Source: Flaccisagitta enflata (Eukaryota; Chaetognatha; Sagittoidea; Aphragmophora). From it: DNA of 64,000 bases. A program made the position numbers and the translations under genes. Each line of letters starts with the position of its first letter. Position 1 is the first letter of the stretch. The notes below the pieces were generated by a model that searched no databases, was not told the origin of the DNA, and saw only the letters and a list, made by a program, of their open reading frames with translations. Shown here one piece after another: positions 29,884-46,342 of this stretch. The stretch covers positions 104,470,001-104,534,000 of the forward strand of contig OZ231126.1 of NCBI GenBank assembly GCA_965153355.1, written 5' to 3'.

Positions 29884-29892
29884 GCGTGGCAG
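29884..29892. repeat. 9-bp target-site duplication (left) of the foldback element
   Basis: GCGTGGCAG, repeated at 34700-34708. It splits the integrase codons exactly. Confidence 0.9.
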
Positions 29893-31370
29893 TGGCGTGT
29901 TCAAGAATTGCATAAAATTGATTGAACATGCTCTGCAGATGTTTTGGCACGGGTTACCATATGTATAACAAGGGGAAACCCTCGTTTGGCATTTTTGAGC
30001 CACCCCCGGACTGCCCGTCGCACTGAAAGATGGCCACCAAAGGCCAAAAAAGGCCAAAATTGATTTCCCACCCCCCACTTTAGAAAAATGCAAAAGCAGT
30101 TGAATTCTTATTATCAAGCATGGTTTTTGGGCTCGTTGGACACAAAAAACATAAAGGTAGGTAGTCAGGTGGGTAGTTGGGTGGGGTGACCCATGGGGTG
30201 GGGGTAAGGTGGCCAAATTGGCCAAAAATCACCCCCTGATGGAGGTGGTTGTAAAAAATGACAAAAATCAAAATTGTTGATTTTTTTGGCAAAAATACAT
30301 CCCATTTAGTGGGATTCTGCAAAAAAATTGGTATTATTTGGGTTTTTGGACAAAAAACGGCCTAAATGAAGTTTTGGGGGTTGTTGTAATTTTTGCTGGC
30401 TGAATACCTTACCTTTGTTTGCTTATAGTTTCTAAACGCTTTAATTGCCAAAAATCTGGTTGGTCTCATCTGAAAGACCTTTTGAAAAGCTTTCAGAAGC
30501 TCATGAATTTTAATTGATTTAATTCAGAAATGGCGGTACAGTGATCTCCCAAAGTACAGTAAAAAATCATACTTTGGCATCATTTGACCCATCAACTTTG
30601 TTGGCTTATAACTTTTTATCGGTAAAAGCTAGTAAAACGCAATTAATCTCATCTGAAAGATCTTTTGAAAATCTTTCAGAAGCTCATAAATTTTAATTGA
30701 TTTGATTCAGAAATGGCGGTACAGTGATCTCCCAAAGTACAATAAAAAATCATACTTTGGCATCATTTGACCCATCAACTTTGTTGGCTTATAACTTTTT
30801 ATCGGTAAGAGCTAGTAAAACGCGATTGGTCCCATCTGAAAGATCTTTTGAAAATCTTTCAGAAGCTTATGAATTTTAATTGATTTGGTTCAAAAACGGC
30901 TGTACAGTGATCTCCCAAAGTACAGAACAAAATCAAACTTTTTCATCATTTAAACTGTAAACTTTGTTGGCCTATAACTCTTTTTGGTTAAAAGCTACTA
31001 TAATGCGGTTGGTCTCATTTGAGAGATCTTTCAAAAAACTAACAAAAGCTCATGAATTTCCATCAATTTGATCCAAAAATGGCGATGCAGTAAACATCAA
31101 AGATACAGTAGAAGTCAACTTCGCTCCTAGCTTTTTATCTTCAAAAGCTAGCAAAACATGAAACATCTTAACTAGTTGGCCTGGACTCAATTTGCGAGTT
31201 GTGAAAACCAGCAAAAACAAGGCCGGATACATGGCTACCCCAGTCGTGTGGGGGGTGGGCAGGAGCAGTGCTGGAGAAGGTCACTAATGCATTTGGGCAG
31301 AAGCAGTAGGCTGAAATAGCACAAAAACGCAAAAAAAGTAATAGTCGCAAAAGCGTCATTACGGTCAGCT
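29893..31370 (+). repeat. Left long inverted repeat of the foldback element, with about 183-bp tandem units
   Basis: Pairs with 33220-34699. Contains four tandem, diverged units of about 183 bp (30413-31140), each with TTTGTTGGCTTATAAC, TCATCTGAAAGATC, AATTTTAATTGATTTG and CAGTGATCTCCCAAAGTA. Confidence 0.88.
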
Positions 31371-32268
31371 GTTCCTGTTGATATTATCTAGTATTGTGGT
31401 GTTGAGGTAATGGGGCAGTGGCCCCAGAGGGGTCAATAACCTATGATTTCACATAGGGCAATTTTGTTTTGGGTTTTGAATGTGTATTTGGAGCTCATGA
31501 GTAGCCTGATTTGGGGTCTTAGAAGCCTGATAAGGGTTCTTAGAGGCCTGATTTGGAGTCCTAGAGGCTTGATCTTGGGTCTGAGAGGCATGATCTGGGG
31601 TTTGAGAGGTCTGGTCTGAGGTCCACAAGGTCTGATTAGGGATGTGAGGGGCCTGATTTGGGGTCTGAGAAGCCTGATTTGGGGTCAGAGAGGCCTGATA
31701 AGTAGTCTGAGAGCCCTGATTTGGGGTCTGAGAGGCCTGATAAGTGGTCTGAGAGGCCTGATTTGGGGTCTGGGAGGCCTGATTTGGGATCCCAGAGGCC
31801 TAATTTGTAGTCTGAGAAGCCTGATTTGGGTCTGAGAGGCCTGATAGGAGTTCTGAGGCGCTAGATTCGGGGTCTGATAGACCTGATTTGAGGTCTGAGA
31901 GGCCAGCTTTGAGGTCTAAGTGGCCTGCGTTGAGGCTTTGTGGGGGGGGGGTGGACGTAAACATCAGACTGGAGAAATTTCCATGTGTGGAACCATAGGT
32001 CATCAACCTCTCCAGGGCCGCTGCCCAAAAAGGAGACCAACCAACCAACTGACCAATGGATTGACCGACCAATGATAAAAGGACAGACATAGCGGGGTGT
32101 AGAGTTGCGTAGTATACGACTAAAAAGCACACACACACACAAACACACACACACACACACACACGCATGCACATGCAAACACATGCATATACACACGCTA
32201 ACAGACGCAATTGCAAAGTTGCACGCATGTAGGCACAAATACAAGAGAACAAGATGGGGTCCCACACC

Positions 32269-32318
<50 letters not shown>

Positions 32319-33219
32319 ACAGACAGACACAGACAGGCAGACGGTGAGAAACAGACGGTGAGAGAGAGGGAAAGAGAATAATGAATGTCAATAGATTTTC
32401 TTTTTAGCGTCTTTTGCTTTTTTACTGTTTGACATGTAGAAAGAATTAGAATAATACAAACATGAGACATTTGAAATTTTAACTTTGCAATTGCGCCTGT
32501 TAGCGTGTGTATATGCGTGCATTTGCATGTGCATGCGTGTGTGTGTGTGTGTGCGTGTGTGTGTGTGTGTGTGCGTGTGTATGTGTGTGTGTGCTTTTTT
32601 GTCGCGTGCTACGCAACTCTACACCCCGCTATGTCTGTCCGTTGGTCCGTTGGTTGGTCAGTTGGTTGGTCGGATGGTTGGTCTCCTTTTTAGGCAGCGG
32701 CCCCAAAGGGGTCGATGATCTATGCTTTCACACTTTTGGGGGATTTTCTCCTCCTTCTCCTCCTCCTCCTCCTCCTTCATACCCCCCTCAAATCCCAGTC
32801 TTAAGGCCCAAATTCCAGTCTCGAGGCCCAAATCCCAGTCTTGAGGCCTCAAGGCCCAAATCCTAGCCTGGAGGCCCAGATTTCAGCTGTGAAGCCCAAA
32901 TCTCAGCCTCAAGGTCAAAATCTCAGCCAAGAGGCCCAGATCCCGGCCTTGAGGCCCAAATCTCAGCCTCCAGGCTAGGATTTAGGCCTTGAGGCTAGGA
33001 TTTGGGCCTCGAGGCTGGGATTTGGGCCTCAAGACTGGGATTTGGGCCTTGAGACTGGAATTTGGGCCTTAAGACTGGGATTTGAGGGGGAGGGACGGAG
33101 GAGGAGGAGGAGGAGGAGAAAATCCCCCATATGTGTGAAAGCATAGGTCATCGACCCCTTTGGGGCCGCTGCCCTGCTCCCCCCTCAACTTCAACCACAA
33201 CCAACTTAGGCAGGGCACG
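31371..33219. repeat. Centre of the foldback element: minisatellites, microsatellites and a palindrome
   Basis: 31490-31940 is a degenerate array of about 20 bp (GAGGCCTGATTTGGGGTCT). (CA)n lies at 32128-32165, (GA)n at 32274-32312 and (GT)n at 32535-32595. 32689-33181 is a palindrome whose arms carry GGCAGCGGCCCCAAAGGGGTC and GAGGAGGAG tracts with GAGGCCCAAATCTCAGCCT units in the centre. Family R ends occur in opposite orientations at 32050-32130 and 32600-32690. Confidence 0.75.
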
Positions 33220-34699
33220 GGTACCGCTGACCATTAACGCTTTTGCGACTATTACTTTTTTGGCGTTTTTGTGCTATTTCAGCCTACTGCTTCTGCCCAA
33301 ATGCGTTAGTGACCTTCTCCAGCACTGCTCCTGCCCACCCCCCACACGACTGGGGTAGCCATGTATCCGGCCTTGTTTTTGCTGGTTTTCACAACTCGCA
33401 AATTGAGTCCAGGCCAACTAGTTAAGATATTTCATGTTTTGCTAGCTTTTGAGGATAAAAAGCTAGGAGCGAAGTTGACTTCTACTGTATCTTTGATGTT
33501 TACTGCATCACCATTTTTGGATCAAATTGATGGAAATTCATGAGCTTTTGTTAGTTTTTTGAAAGATCTCTCAAATGAGACCAACCGCATTATAGTAGCT
33601 TTTAACCAAAAAGAGTTATAGGCCAACAAAGTTTACAGTTTAAATGATGAAAAAGTTTGATTTTGTTCTGTACTTTGGGAGATCACTGTACAGCCGTTTT
33701 TGAACCAAATCAATTAAAATTCATAAGCTTCTGAAAGATTTTCAAAAGATCTTTCAGATGGGACCAACCGCATTTTACTAGCTTTTACCAATAAAAAGTT
33801 ATAAGCCAACAAAGTTGATGGGTCAAATGATGCCAAAGTATGATTTTTTACTGTACTTTGGGAGATCACTGTACCGCCATTTTTGAATCAAATTAATTAA
33901 AATTCATGAGCTTCTGAAAGATTTTCAAATGATCTTTCAGATGAGATTAATTGCGTTTTACTAGCTTTTACCGATAAAAAGTTATAAGCCAACAAAGTTG
34001 ATGGGTCAAATGATGCCAAAGTATGATTTTTTACTGTACTTTGGGAGATCACTGTACCGCCATTTCTGAATTAAATCAATTAAAATTCATGAGCTTCTGA
34101 AAGCTTTTCAAAAGGTCTTTCAGATGAGACCAACCAGATTTTTGGCAATTAAAGCGTTTAGAAACTATAAGCAAACAAAGGTAAGGTATTCAGCCAGCAA
34201 AATTACAACAACCCCCAAAACTTCATTTAGGCCGTTTTTTGTCCAAAAACCCAAATAATACCAATTTTTTTGCAGAATCCCACTAAATGGGATGTATTTT
34301 TGCCAAAAAAATCAACAATTTTGATTTTTGTCATTTTTTACAACCACCTCCATCAGGGGGTGATTTTTGGCCAATTTGGCCACCTTACCCCCACCCCATG
34401 GGTCACCCCACCCAACTACCCACCTGACTACCTACCTTTATGTTTTTTGTGTCCAACGAGCCCAAAAACCATGCTTGATAATAAGAATTCAACTGCTTTT
34501 GCATTTTTCTAAAGTGGGGGGTCGGAAATCAATTTTGGCCTTTTTTGGCCTTTGGTGGCCATCTTTCAGTGCGACGGGCAGTCCGGGGGTGGCTCAAAAA
34601 TGCCAAACGAGGGTTTCCCCTTGTTATACATATGGTAACCCGTGCCAAAACATCTGCAGAGCATGTTCAATCAATTTTATGCAATTCTTGAACACGCCA
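33220..34699 (-). repeat. Right long inverted repeat of the foldback element
   Basis: Reverse complement of 29893-31370 with scattered substitutions. Confidence 0.88.
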
Positions 34700-34708
34700 G
34701 CGTGGCAG
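34700..34708. repeat. 9-bp target-site duplication (right) of the foldback element
   Basis: GCGTGGCAG, identical to 29884-29892. Confidence 0.9.
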
Positions 34709-35068
34709 ATATAGGATATCTGCCAGAAGAATGTTTTCAGGGGCGTAACATTTGAAAGATCTCTGCTGAATCGTTCTTGCACGATTCCGAAGAACGCGCG
34801 AATGGAACGATCTGTTAATATCTTCTATCGATTGCTTGTACTGGATGATTTCCGCTTTAGAGATTGTGTACAGTTCCAAATCTGCTTTTGCTTTTTCATA
34901 GATTCTTTCCACGTTGTCTTCAAGAAATAAGGGATTGTTTATTGATTTATATCTTTTATATAGATCTTCAATAACGTGGTTTTTGTTATTGTCACCTTCA
35001 AAAACGATTTCATTCATCTTTTGGAAAGAGAAATAGAGAGAAATATGAGCTAACGCACAATTGCATGA

Positions 35069-35552
35069 TCAACAGAAGGCACGAACTTTAAGACACGGAA
35101 TTCGGCTTTTAGGGAGATTAGCTAATCTAACAAGATTTTTGATTAAGACTTTCTCATCATTTGTATATTTAGATAGTCCATCGTTATGTTTTCCATGTTC
35201 AACTACGTATTGAAAAAGATGTGATTGACTGAGAGTTAATGAGGCTAAAACTTTGTTCAGTTCAACAGTGATGTCTTAAAATCGACCATGGAAATGTAAA
35301 TATCCAGTTTCCGACAAGTGGAAACGCCTATCACTCGATTCTGGACCATCTGGACTTGACATGTTCAGGTATTTGCGCAGCGAGAGCCATATGTTGGTTA
35401 CTCTTTCAATGGGAAAAGTCAATCCCGCTTTGACGCAGACTTTTTTCATTATTCCAATTGATCGGTGTATGAGATCCGACGCTTTCTTTTTAGCATTGGT
35501 ATCTCCTTCTTCTTCTTCTTCCTCTTCTTCTTCTTCTTCTTCCTTTTCTTCT

Positions 35553-35599
<47 letters not shown>

Positions 35600-35696
35600 T
35601 TCTTCTTCTTCTTCTTCTTCTTCTTCCTCTTCGTCACTTTCTACTTCATATTCTTCTTCTTCTTCTTCTTCTTCTTCTTCTTCTTCTTCTTCTTCT

Positions 35697-35743
<47 letters not shown>

Positions 35744-35936
35744 TTCTTCTTCTTCTTCTTCTTCTTCTTCTTCTTCTTCTTTTACTTTTGTTAGTTTTTG
35801 TTTTTTTACTTTTTTGTTATTGACCATTTCTGTTTTTCTCTTGATGGTGCTTTTCTTTGCAATTGCTTTGTTTTTGCTGTTGTTCATTTGTTTCTTGTTG
35901 TTGTTGTAGTTGTTGAGTTTGTTGTTGTTAGCTTCG

Positions 35937-36012
<76 letters not shown>

Positions 36013-36054
36013 CGTTGTCGTTGTTTTTGTTGTTGTTGTCGTTGTCGTTGTTTT

Positions 36055-36143
<89 letters not shown>

Positions 36144-36652
36144 TTGTTGTTGTTATTTTGGGGATTCTTGTTGTTAGTTTGATTATTACTGCTACTAGGA
36201 ATAGAACCATCACTGATACCGTTGGTATCTCCACCACCTGCAATAAAGTCATGATTGGCCGGTGCGTAGATTTTCCTAGTTTTTTCTAATTGTTTCTCTC
36301 TATTCATTGTTGTTATGACATTATTTATTAGGTCAATCTGTTCTTCCTCCGTCAACTTGTTTTTATTTCTTAGTATTTCTAGGATTTGGTTGTTATAATC
36401 TTTATTAGTCATCTGTTGTCTTATTTGATTTCCTTGCCCTAGTTGTTCTTGATCTTTGTTGTTTTCTTGTTGTTGGGGGTTTTCAGGCAGTTTCTGCTCA
36501 GTTTTAAGATTTCGGATGCATAGATGTAAGAGTACTGCCAAATCCGAGAAGTGTAGTAAAAAGTGTCTTGCCAGGAAATCTGTTTTTGGCAAGGCGTCAA
36601 TGTCTTTTACTATTTCCTGCAGTCTTTTTTTGTCTTTGTGTTAACGACTTGA
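35069..36652 (-). pseudogene. Asn- and Glu-run protein of Polinton-2, broken, unknown
   Basis: From ATG 36652 the chain MNQVVNTKTK meets an A7 run. A +1/-1 change there enters the long frame that continues RLQEIVKDIDALPKTDF, then LEILRNKNKLTEEEQIDLI. It then passes through poly-Asn from (GTT)n and poly-Glu from (CTT)n to a conserved-looking end (DLIHRSIGIMKKVCVKAG). TAA at 35276-35278 stops it, but the same frame continues open to 35069 with ordinary-looking sequence (VELNKVLASLTLSQSHLFQY, VLIKNLVRLANLP). The helical start loosely resembles the small helical protein of Polinton-1. Whether it is one broken gene or two is unclear. Confidence 0.45.
35505..36145. repeat. Long (CTT)n and (GTT)n trinucleotide tracts, coding
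   Basis: (TTC)n at about 35505-35779 and (GTT)n at about 35935-36140. On the minus strand they read as poly-Glu and poly-Asn. Confidence 0.9.
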
Positions 36653-36998
36653 TTCATAGTAACTGGTTATAAAATGATGAAAGGTGTAAAGAAGCTGAAT
36701 ATTCATTATTTCTCTGTTTGTTTGTTTGACATGACTGACTGGTTTTTTGTTTTGAATAATTAGAAAATAAAACGAAAACTTTATTTGTATATGTTACGAT
36801 AACGAGGAGAAAGTGTCTTTAATGAAGGGTAAACATTTGCAATCAAATGCATTAAAAAATGATATTCAGATAACAAAAGCACAGTAATAACAAAATGGGC
36901 GATTGGGTTAGGGACAAGGAGTGAGGGTGGGGGGGGGGAAGGAGATGACAGGAGATGGGGGATAAACAATACAGTTTGCGGTACATGTCACTCTACTC
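36653..36998. other. Short intergenic stretch
   Basis: AT-rich, with a G-rich patch at 36925-36960. No gene or structured element seen. Confidence 0.5.
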
Positions 36999-37403
36999 CT
37001 AGCCTTGGTCGTTGTCCTTGCCTTTGCCCTTGCCTTTGCCTTTGCCTTTGCCTTTGCCTTTATTTTCTGTTTCTGTTTCTGTTTCTGTTATCATTAAGCT
37101 AGTTTGCGTATTTGCATTGCAACGCAAAGTCAAAGGCTTGGCAATTTTGTTGTCATCATTGTTTACTCTGAAATAATCCAAGGTATGATACGCCAAATAT
37201 CTTAGGATTTTGATATGTTCCGATGCGTAAGGGATGTGGTGGGGTAATTCGACCCTGAACGGAAGCGCAGTTTGTTGCTCGAGCATAAAGGGGCCAAGCC
37301 GTTCTGTCACTCTAAGAAATTCGGTAATAAGAAACTCAGAGTAATGTTTAGGAATGTCATTGGTGTGACCAAAGAGAAATCTAACAATCAATGGGTAAAA
37401 CAT
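36999..37403 (-). CDS. Unknown protein with Gly-Lys repeat tail
   Basis: ATG at 37403, 134 aa. It begins MFYPLIVRFLFGHTNDIPKH, has an amphipathic middle (FLRVTERLGPFMLEQQ, HIKILRYLAYHTLDYF) and ends in Thr-Glu and Gly-Lys repeats from GTTTCT and CCTTTG hexamers. It overlaps the upstream open frame by 16 bases, so the two could be one frame-broken gene. No family recognised. Confidence 0.5.
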   Translation of the reverse strand: MFYPLIVRFLFGHTNDIPKHYSEFLITEFLRVTERLGPFMLEQQTALPFRVELPHHIPYASEHIKILRYLAYHTLDYFRVNNDDNKIAKPLTLRCNANTQTSLMITETETETENKGKGKGKGKGKGKGKDNDQG

Positions 37404-37678
37404 CGAATGGGCGTAAGAAGCAGTGCTTTACCGCAAACCCCAACGATAGATTTTTTGGAAATATGAGTTCTTTGTCTAAGAATCGTCGCCCTTGCAGCGG
37501 AATCTAGTCGGAGTTGTATAACTCCAGTTTGTGTTGCTTTTGAAATGGCAGGAAGCGACGGGATAGACCCTGCATACTCAAATTGTACCGCAGATCCGAG
37601 ATGACTTCTACTACCGAGAAAGAAACATACTTTTCCTCCCGGTTTGGCAAAGCATTTGTTTAGACCAACAAAAAGCAT
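37388..37678 (-). CDS. Unknown 96-aa protein overlapping the next gene
   Basis: ATG at 37678. Sequence such as GKVCFFLGSRSHLGSAVQFE and KATQTGVIQLRLDSAARAT is not low-complexity. It ends 16 bases inside the following gene. It may be its missing N-terminal part (frame change) or a separate overlapping gene. Confidence 0.45.
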   Translation of the reverse strand: MLFVGLNKCFAKPGGKVCFFLGSRSHLGSAVQFEYAGSIPSLPAISKATQTGVIQLRLDSAARATILRQRTHISKKSIVGVCGKALLLTPIRCFTH

Positions 37679-37729
37679 AGAAAAAAATTTTCGGGTTTGT
37701 TTCTGTACGTTGATATCACTGCCGATATC

Positions 37730-42030
<4,301 letters not shown>

Positions 42031-42047
42031 CTTGAAATTGGAGGGAA

Positions 42048-43979
42048 TTACAGTTGATTGTGTGTGGGCATGACAAAGCAAAGTGGTAGGACAGGTAACA
42101 ATTCAGGTGAACATAGGTTATAAACTGTTTCCCTGAATTTGAGGTTTCGGTTGGCGTGGTTATTGAGAACAAGTACCACATATGGTCTGTGTATTTTCGG
42201 TGATTCTGGACTCTCTTCAAAACTGCCTTCAGTGGTAAGCGTAAACCACTTTTTTACCCAACTGTAAGCCTCCCCATAATAGAGGAGGCTTAAAACATTC
42301 CTTATTTCTCTATTGTTTGGCAAACCGAACAAGACTATGGCGTCAGTATTCATTCTAATTAACATATAAACAGACAGACAGATAGACTGACAGTGAGATG
42401 ATATGGAATAACATTTAAGGTTTCAAATTGGTAACAGAAGGGAAAAAATAGGAAAGGGAAAAATTGAAATAATTAGAATAGTGACATGCCAAGTTGATTC
42501 AAAAATAATGGTAAAATTATCCACTGACCCCCCAAAAGAAAATCAATGCTGATATTGCTCTTTTGTTTAATTCTATCACTTGAAAATAAAAGGAAAGTCC
42601 TGGATAATTACAGTTGAAAACTGGTCGAATGGTTCCTGGTCTACTGTATAATATTTACCTTATAGTGCGGAGACATTGTGCGTTGATTGAAGAGCCGCCT
42701 GAGGAACTGATTCCCTGTCCACTAGAGTCGATAAAACGGGAAAAACAGAAGAAAGGAAAACGGGTAAGGGTGAGGAGTGAATGCAAGTGTGGTATGAATG
42801 ATTAAATGAATGATTATATGGGTGATCAAATGAATGAATGAAAAAAGGAGTGAATTAACGAATGAATGAATGAATGAGTGAATGAATGAATATACAAAAT
42901 GCATAAATGAATGAGATGAAAACAAATGAATGAATGAATAAATGAATGAATTAATGAATGAATGAAGGAATGAATGAATGAATGAATGAATGAATGAATG
43001 AATGAATGAATGAATGAATGATTGAATGAATGAATGAATGAATGAATGGAAGATTGGGATTTCTTAAAAAAGAAAAAAAAAAAAAAGGCAAATCTTTGGT
43101 GTTTTGATTATTTTCCTTTTTTATGAGATGAGAATTATTATCAGACACCTTGTGGCGATCAGATGTAATTTCATGTGGTGACAGTAAAGCGTTGTTAGAC
43201 TTTGGATGAATTGCAGTATTTCGCTTTGTTCTTCTCTCTTCTGCTTCGAAGTCGAGGAAGCAGAGGCGTTTGAATCACTGGGCGCACCTCCGCTCGTTTT
43301 AAAGACCGGCGTTGGCACAGATGAGAAGCAAAGGTGATCATCGAGTAAGAGGATGGAGCCGGGCAACCACTCACATTTTGATTCATCTTCCTCTTTGAGG
43401 GGCGTGTGTTTATTTCCATCTACAGTTTCCTTGTCTCCATGGAAAACAACAGAGGAGGCGTCTTTGATAGGAGGTAAATTGTTATCACGAGTTTTTGGCG
43501 TGCTGCGTGTATTGACGTTCTCGTCCGAGGTGCCGGTCATTTTGTCTTTGTCAGTATTGTTTTTCATTTCCTTTGGGAGTGATGAGTGATGTTGACGAGT
43601 GTCAAGTGTGTCGTGACCCAGTAGGCGGGATTTTGACCTGGTCAGAACACCACCTGTCAAAGTATCTCCTTTAGATAGTGCAATGTGTCTTGATCTTTTC
43701 ATGTGCCTGTCATTAAGAGTTAGGAACTTTTTTATTTTCTTCATAGAAGTCATTTTCGGCTTTGTGTTGAGTGAATTGCGCGGCTGTGATACTGCTTTGT
43801 GTATATTTGACACTTTGTCTCGCGCACTTGCTTCGGGGCGTTGTGTTTGAATCATGTCCGCTAATAATCTTCTGCACTCTTTCTTGCTTACGTTTTGACA
43901 TTTTTTTGAGTTGAGTGACCTGTCGTGGTTTCCACTATCGTCTCCGTCATTGTTGTCGTCATCGTCATCATTGTTATCA

Positions 43980-44024
<45 letters not shown>

Positions 44025-44335
44025 AATTGATCGTTATTACCATTATTAGTGTAAAGACTTTCCTCCACGCCATCTGTTTGGTCTGTTTGGCGTTCAGAGA
44101 TCTGTTTTCTTCTAATTGCCCGGTGCCAGGAGGTTTTGAATGACATTGAAGTAACACCTTGTTCAAAGATGTACAATTTGATACGTAGTTCGGTCGCTAC
44201 TTGTCGTAAAGCGTTCCTATAGCTTTGGGGGACAGATCCCCGTGCGCAGTAAATGATTGAAGTTAGTGGTTTGGTCGCCCATATGGGATTGAACCTTCTC
44301 AACATTGAAATTATCATTTCTGATTTTCCTGCCAT
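42048..44335 (-). CDS. Three-exon 518-aa protein with Asp run, unknown
   Basis: Exons 44335-43149, 42721-42659 and 42354-42048. Donors GTGTCT and GTAAAT, acceptors ending TAG; phases agree and the total is divisible by three. Starts MAGKSEMIISMLRRFNPIWA. The first 100 residues look globular (KPLTSIIYCARGSVPQSYRN..LRIKLYIFEQG) and resemble an L7Ae-like alternation only faintly. Residues about 105-135 are poly-Asp from (GTC)n. Then a Lys/Ser/Thr-rich region. The last exon is globular again (TDAIVLFGLPNNREIRNVLSL). Its stop lies 18 bases before the next gene's start codon, so the two are tightly packed. No family recognised. Confidence 0.65.
42825..43050. repeat. (GAAT)n tetranucleotide array in an intron
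   Basis: Degenerate then pure GAAT units between 42825 and 43050, in the first intron of the 518-aa gene. Confidence 0.9.
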
Positions 44336-44390
44336 GGACTGTATGCATGCATGATTATGATTCCGATGTGACGTGATTCCGTTTTTGTGG

Positions 44391-46013
<1,623 letters not shown>

Positions 46014-46257
46014 TCGTGCCCGGGGGACGTTGAACGAACAGCGGAGCAGCGGCAGCCAAACTGACGCACGTGGAGCACCGGAAATGGCGCTCGCGAAAAG
46101 GCAATCTTCCCGGCATTTGGGGGCATCCGCGGCAAAGGCGGCGGATGCCCCCAAATGCGGGAAGACGCCTTTTCGCGAGCGCCATTTCCGGTGCTCCACG
46201 TGCGTCAGTTTGGCTGCCGCTGCTCCGCTGCGTTCAACGTCAGCGGGCCCGAGGCCT
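46014..46257. repeat. GC-rich near-perfect palindrome of about 240 bp
   Basis: Two arms of about 115 bases (GACGTTGAACG, GGAGCAGCGGCAGCCAAACT, GGAGCACCGGAAATGGCG, GCGAGAAAAGGC-type blocks) pair around a short centre near 46130. The composition is much more GC-rich than the surroundings, which suggests a foldback or MITE insertion. It ends about 85 bp before the next gene. Confidence 0.85.
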
Positions 46258-46342
46258 AAGGCCCCTTCTTTCATCTTGTCATTTTATATTTTTTCCCCCC
46301 CCGTATATTCTTTTGAGGTGATTTGATCATCTAAACGAATTG

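Larger units (their letters stand above)
29893..34699. mobile_element. Non-autonomous foldback transposon, 4807 bp, inside integrase-2
   Basis: The ends are TGGCGTGTTCAAG..CTTGAACACGCCA, flanked by a 9-bp duplication. The terminal inverted repeats are about 1.48 kb (29893-31370 and 33220-34699) and very similar. The roughly 1.85-kb middle has no transposase, only minisatellites, a smaller palindrome and family R pieces. A 9-bp duplication with very long inverted repeats suggests a Mutator-like or foldback DNA transposon mobilised in trans. Small open frames shared by both arms are mirror images and are not supported as genes. Confidence 0.88.
28575..35017 (-). pseudogene. INT: Retroviral-type integrase of Polinton-2, interrupted by a transposon
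   Basis: The N-terminal part (35017-34700, MNEIVFEGDN..) has the conserved zinc-region-like helices before ILLADILYLPR. The frame then enters the foldback element and resumes at 29883. Coding exons 29883-29696, 29595-29501 and 29326-28575 are linked by GT-AG introns (donors GTAATA and GTCAGT). Ignoring the insertion and one duplication, the coding length is an exact multiple of three (450 aa). Seen: first Asp block SIVVFQDLFSRL, second block LSDRG continuing as SEF across an intron, the Glu block ending in ERTIGSLK, and a chromodomain-like tail YYTVKRADQIEK. The insertion makes this copy inactive. Confidence 0.83.

Noticed and set aside
29692-30225. Open frame joining foldback-arm sequence to the integrase
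   Set aside because: Only the part from 29883 downward is integrase. The rest is transposon arm and is mirrored at 34367-34714.
31644-31835. Open frame with RGLIWGLR repeats
   Set aside because: Encoded by a degenerate 20-bp minisatellite inside the foldback element; no other sign of coding.
35361-36289. Plus-strand poly-Ser, poly-Phe and poly-Val frames
   Set aside because: Shadows of the trinucleotide tracts that read as poly-Glu and poly-Asn in the supported minus-strand gene.
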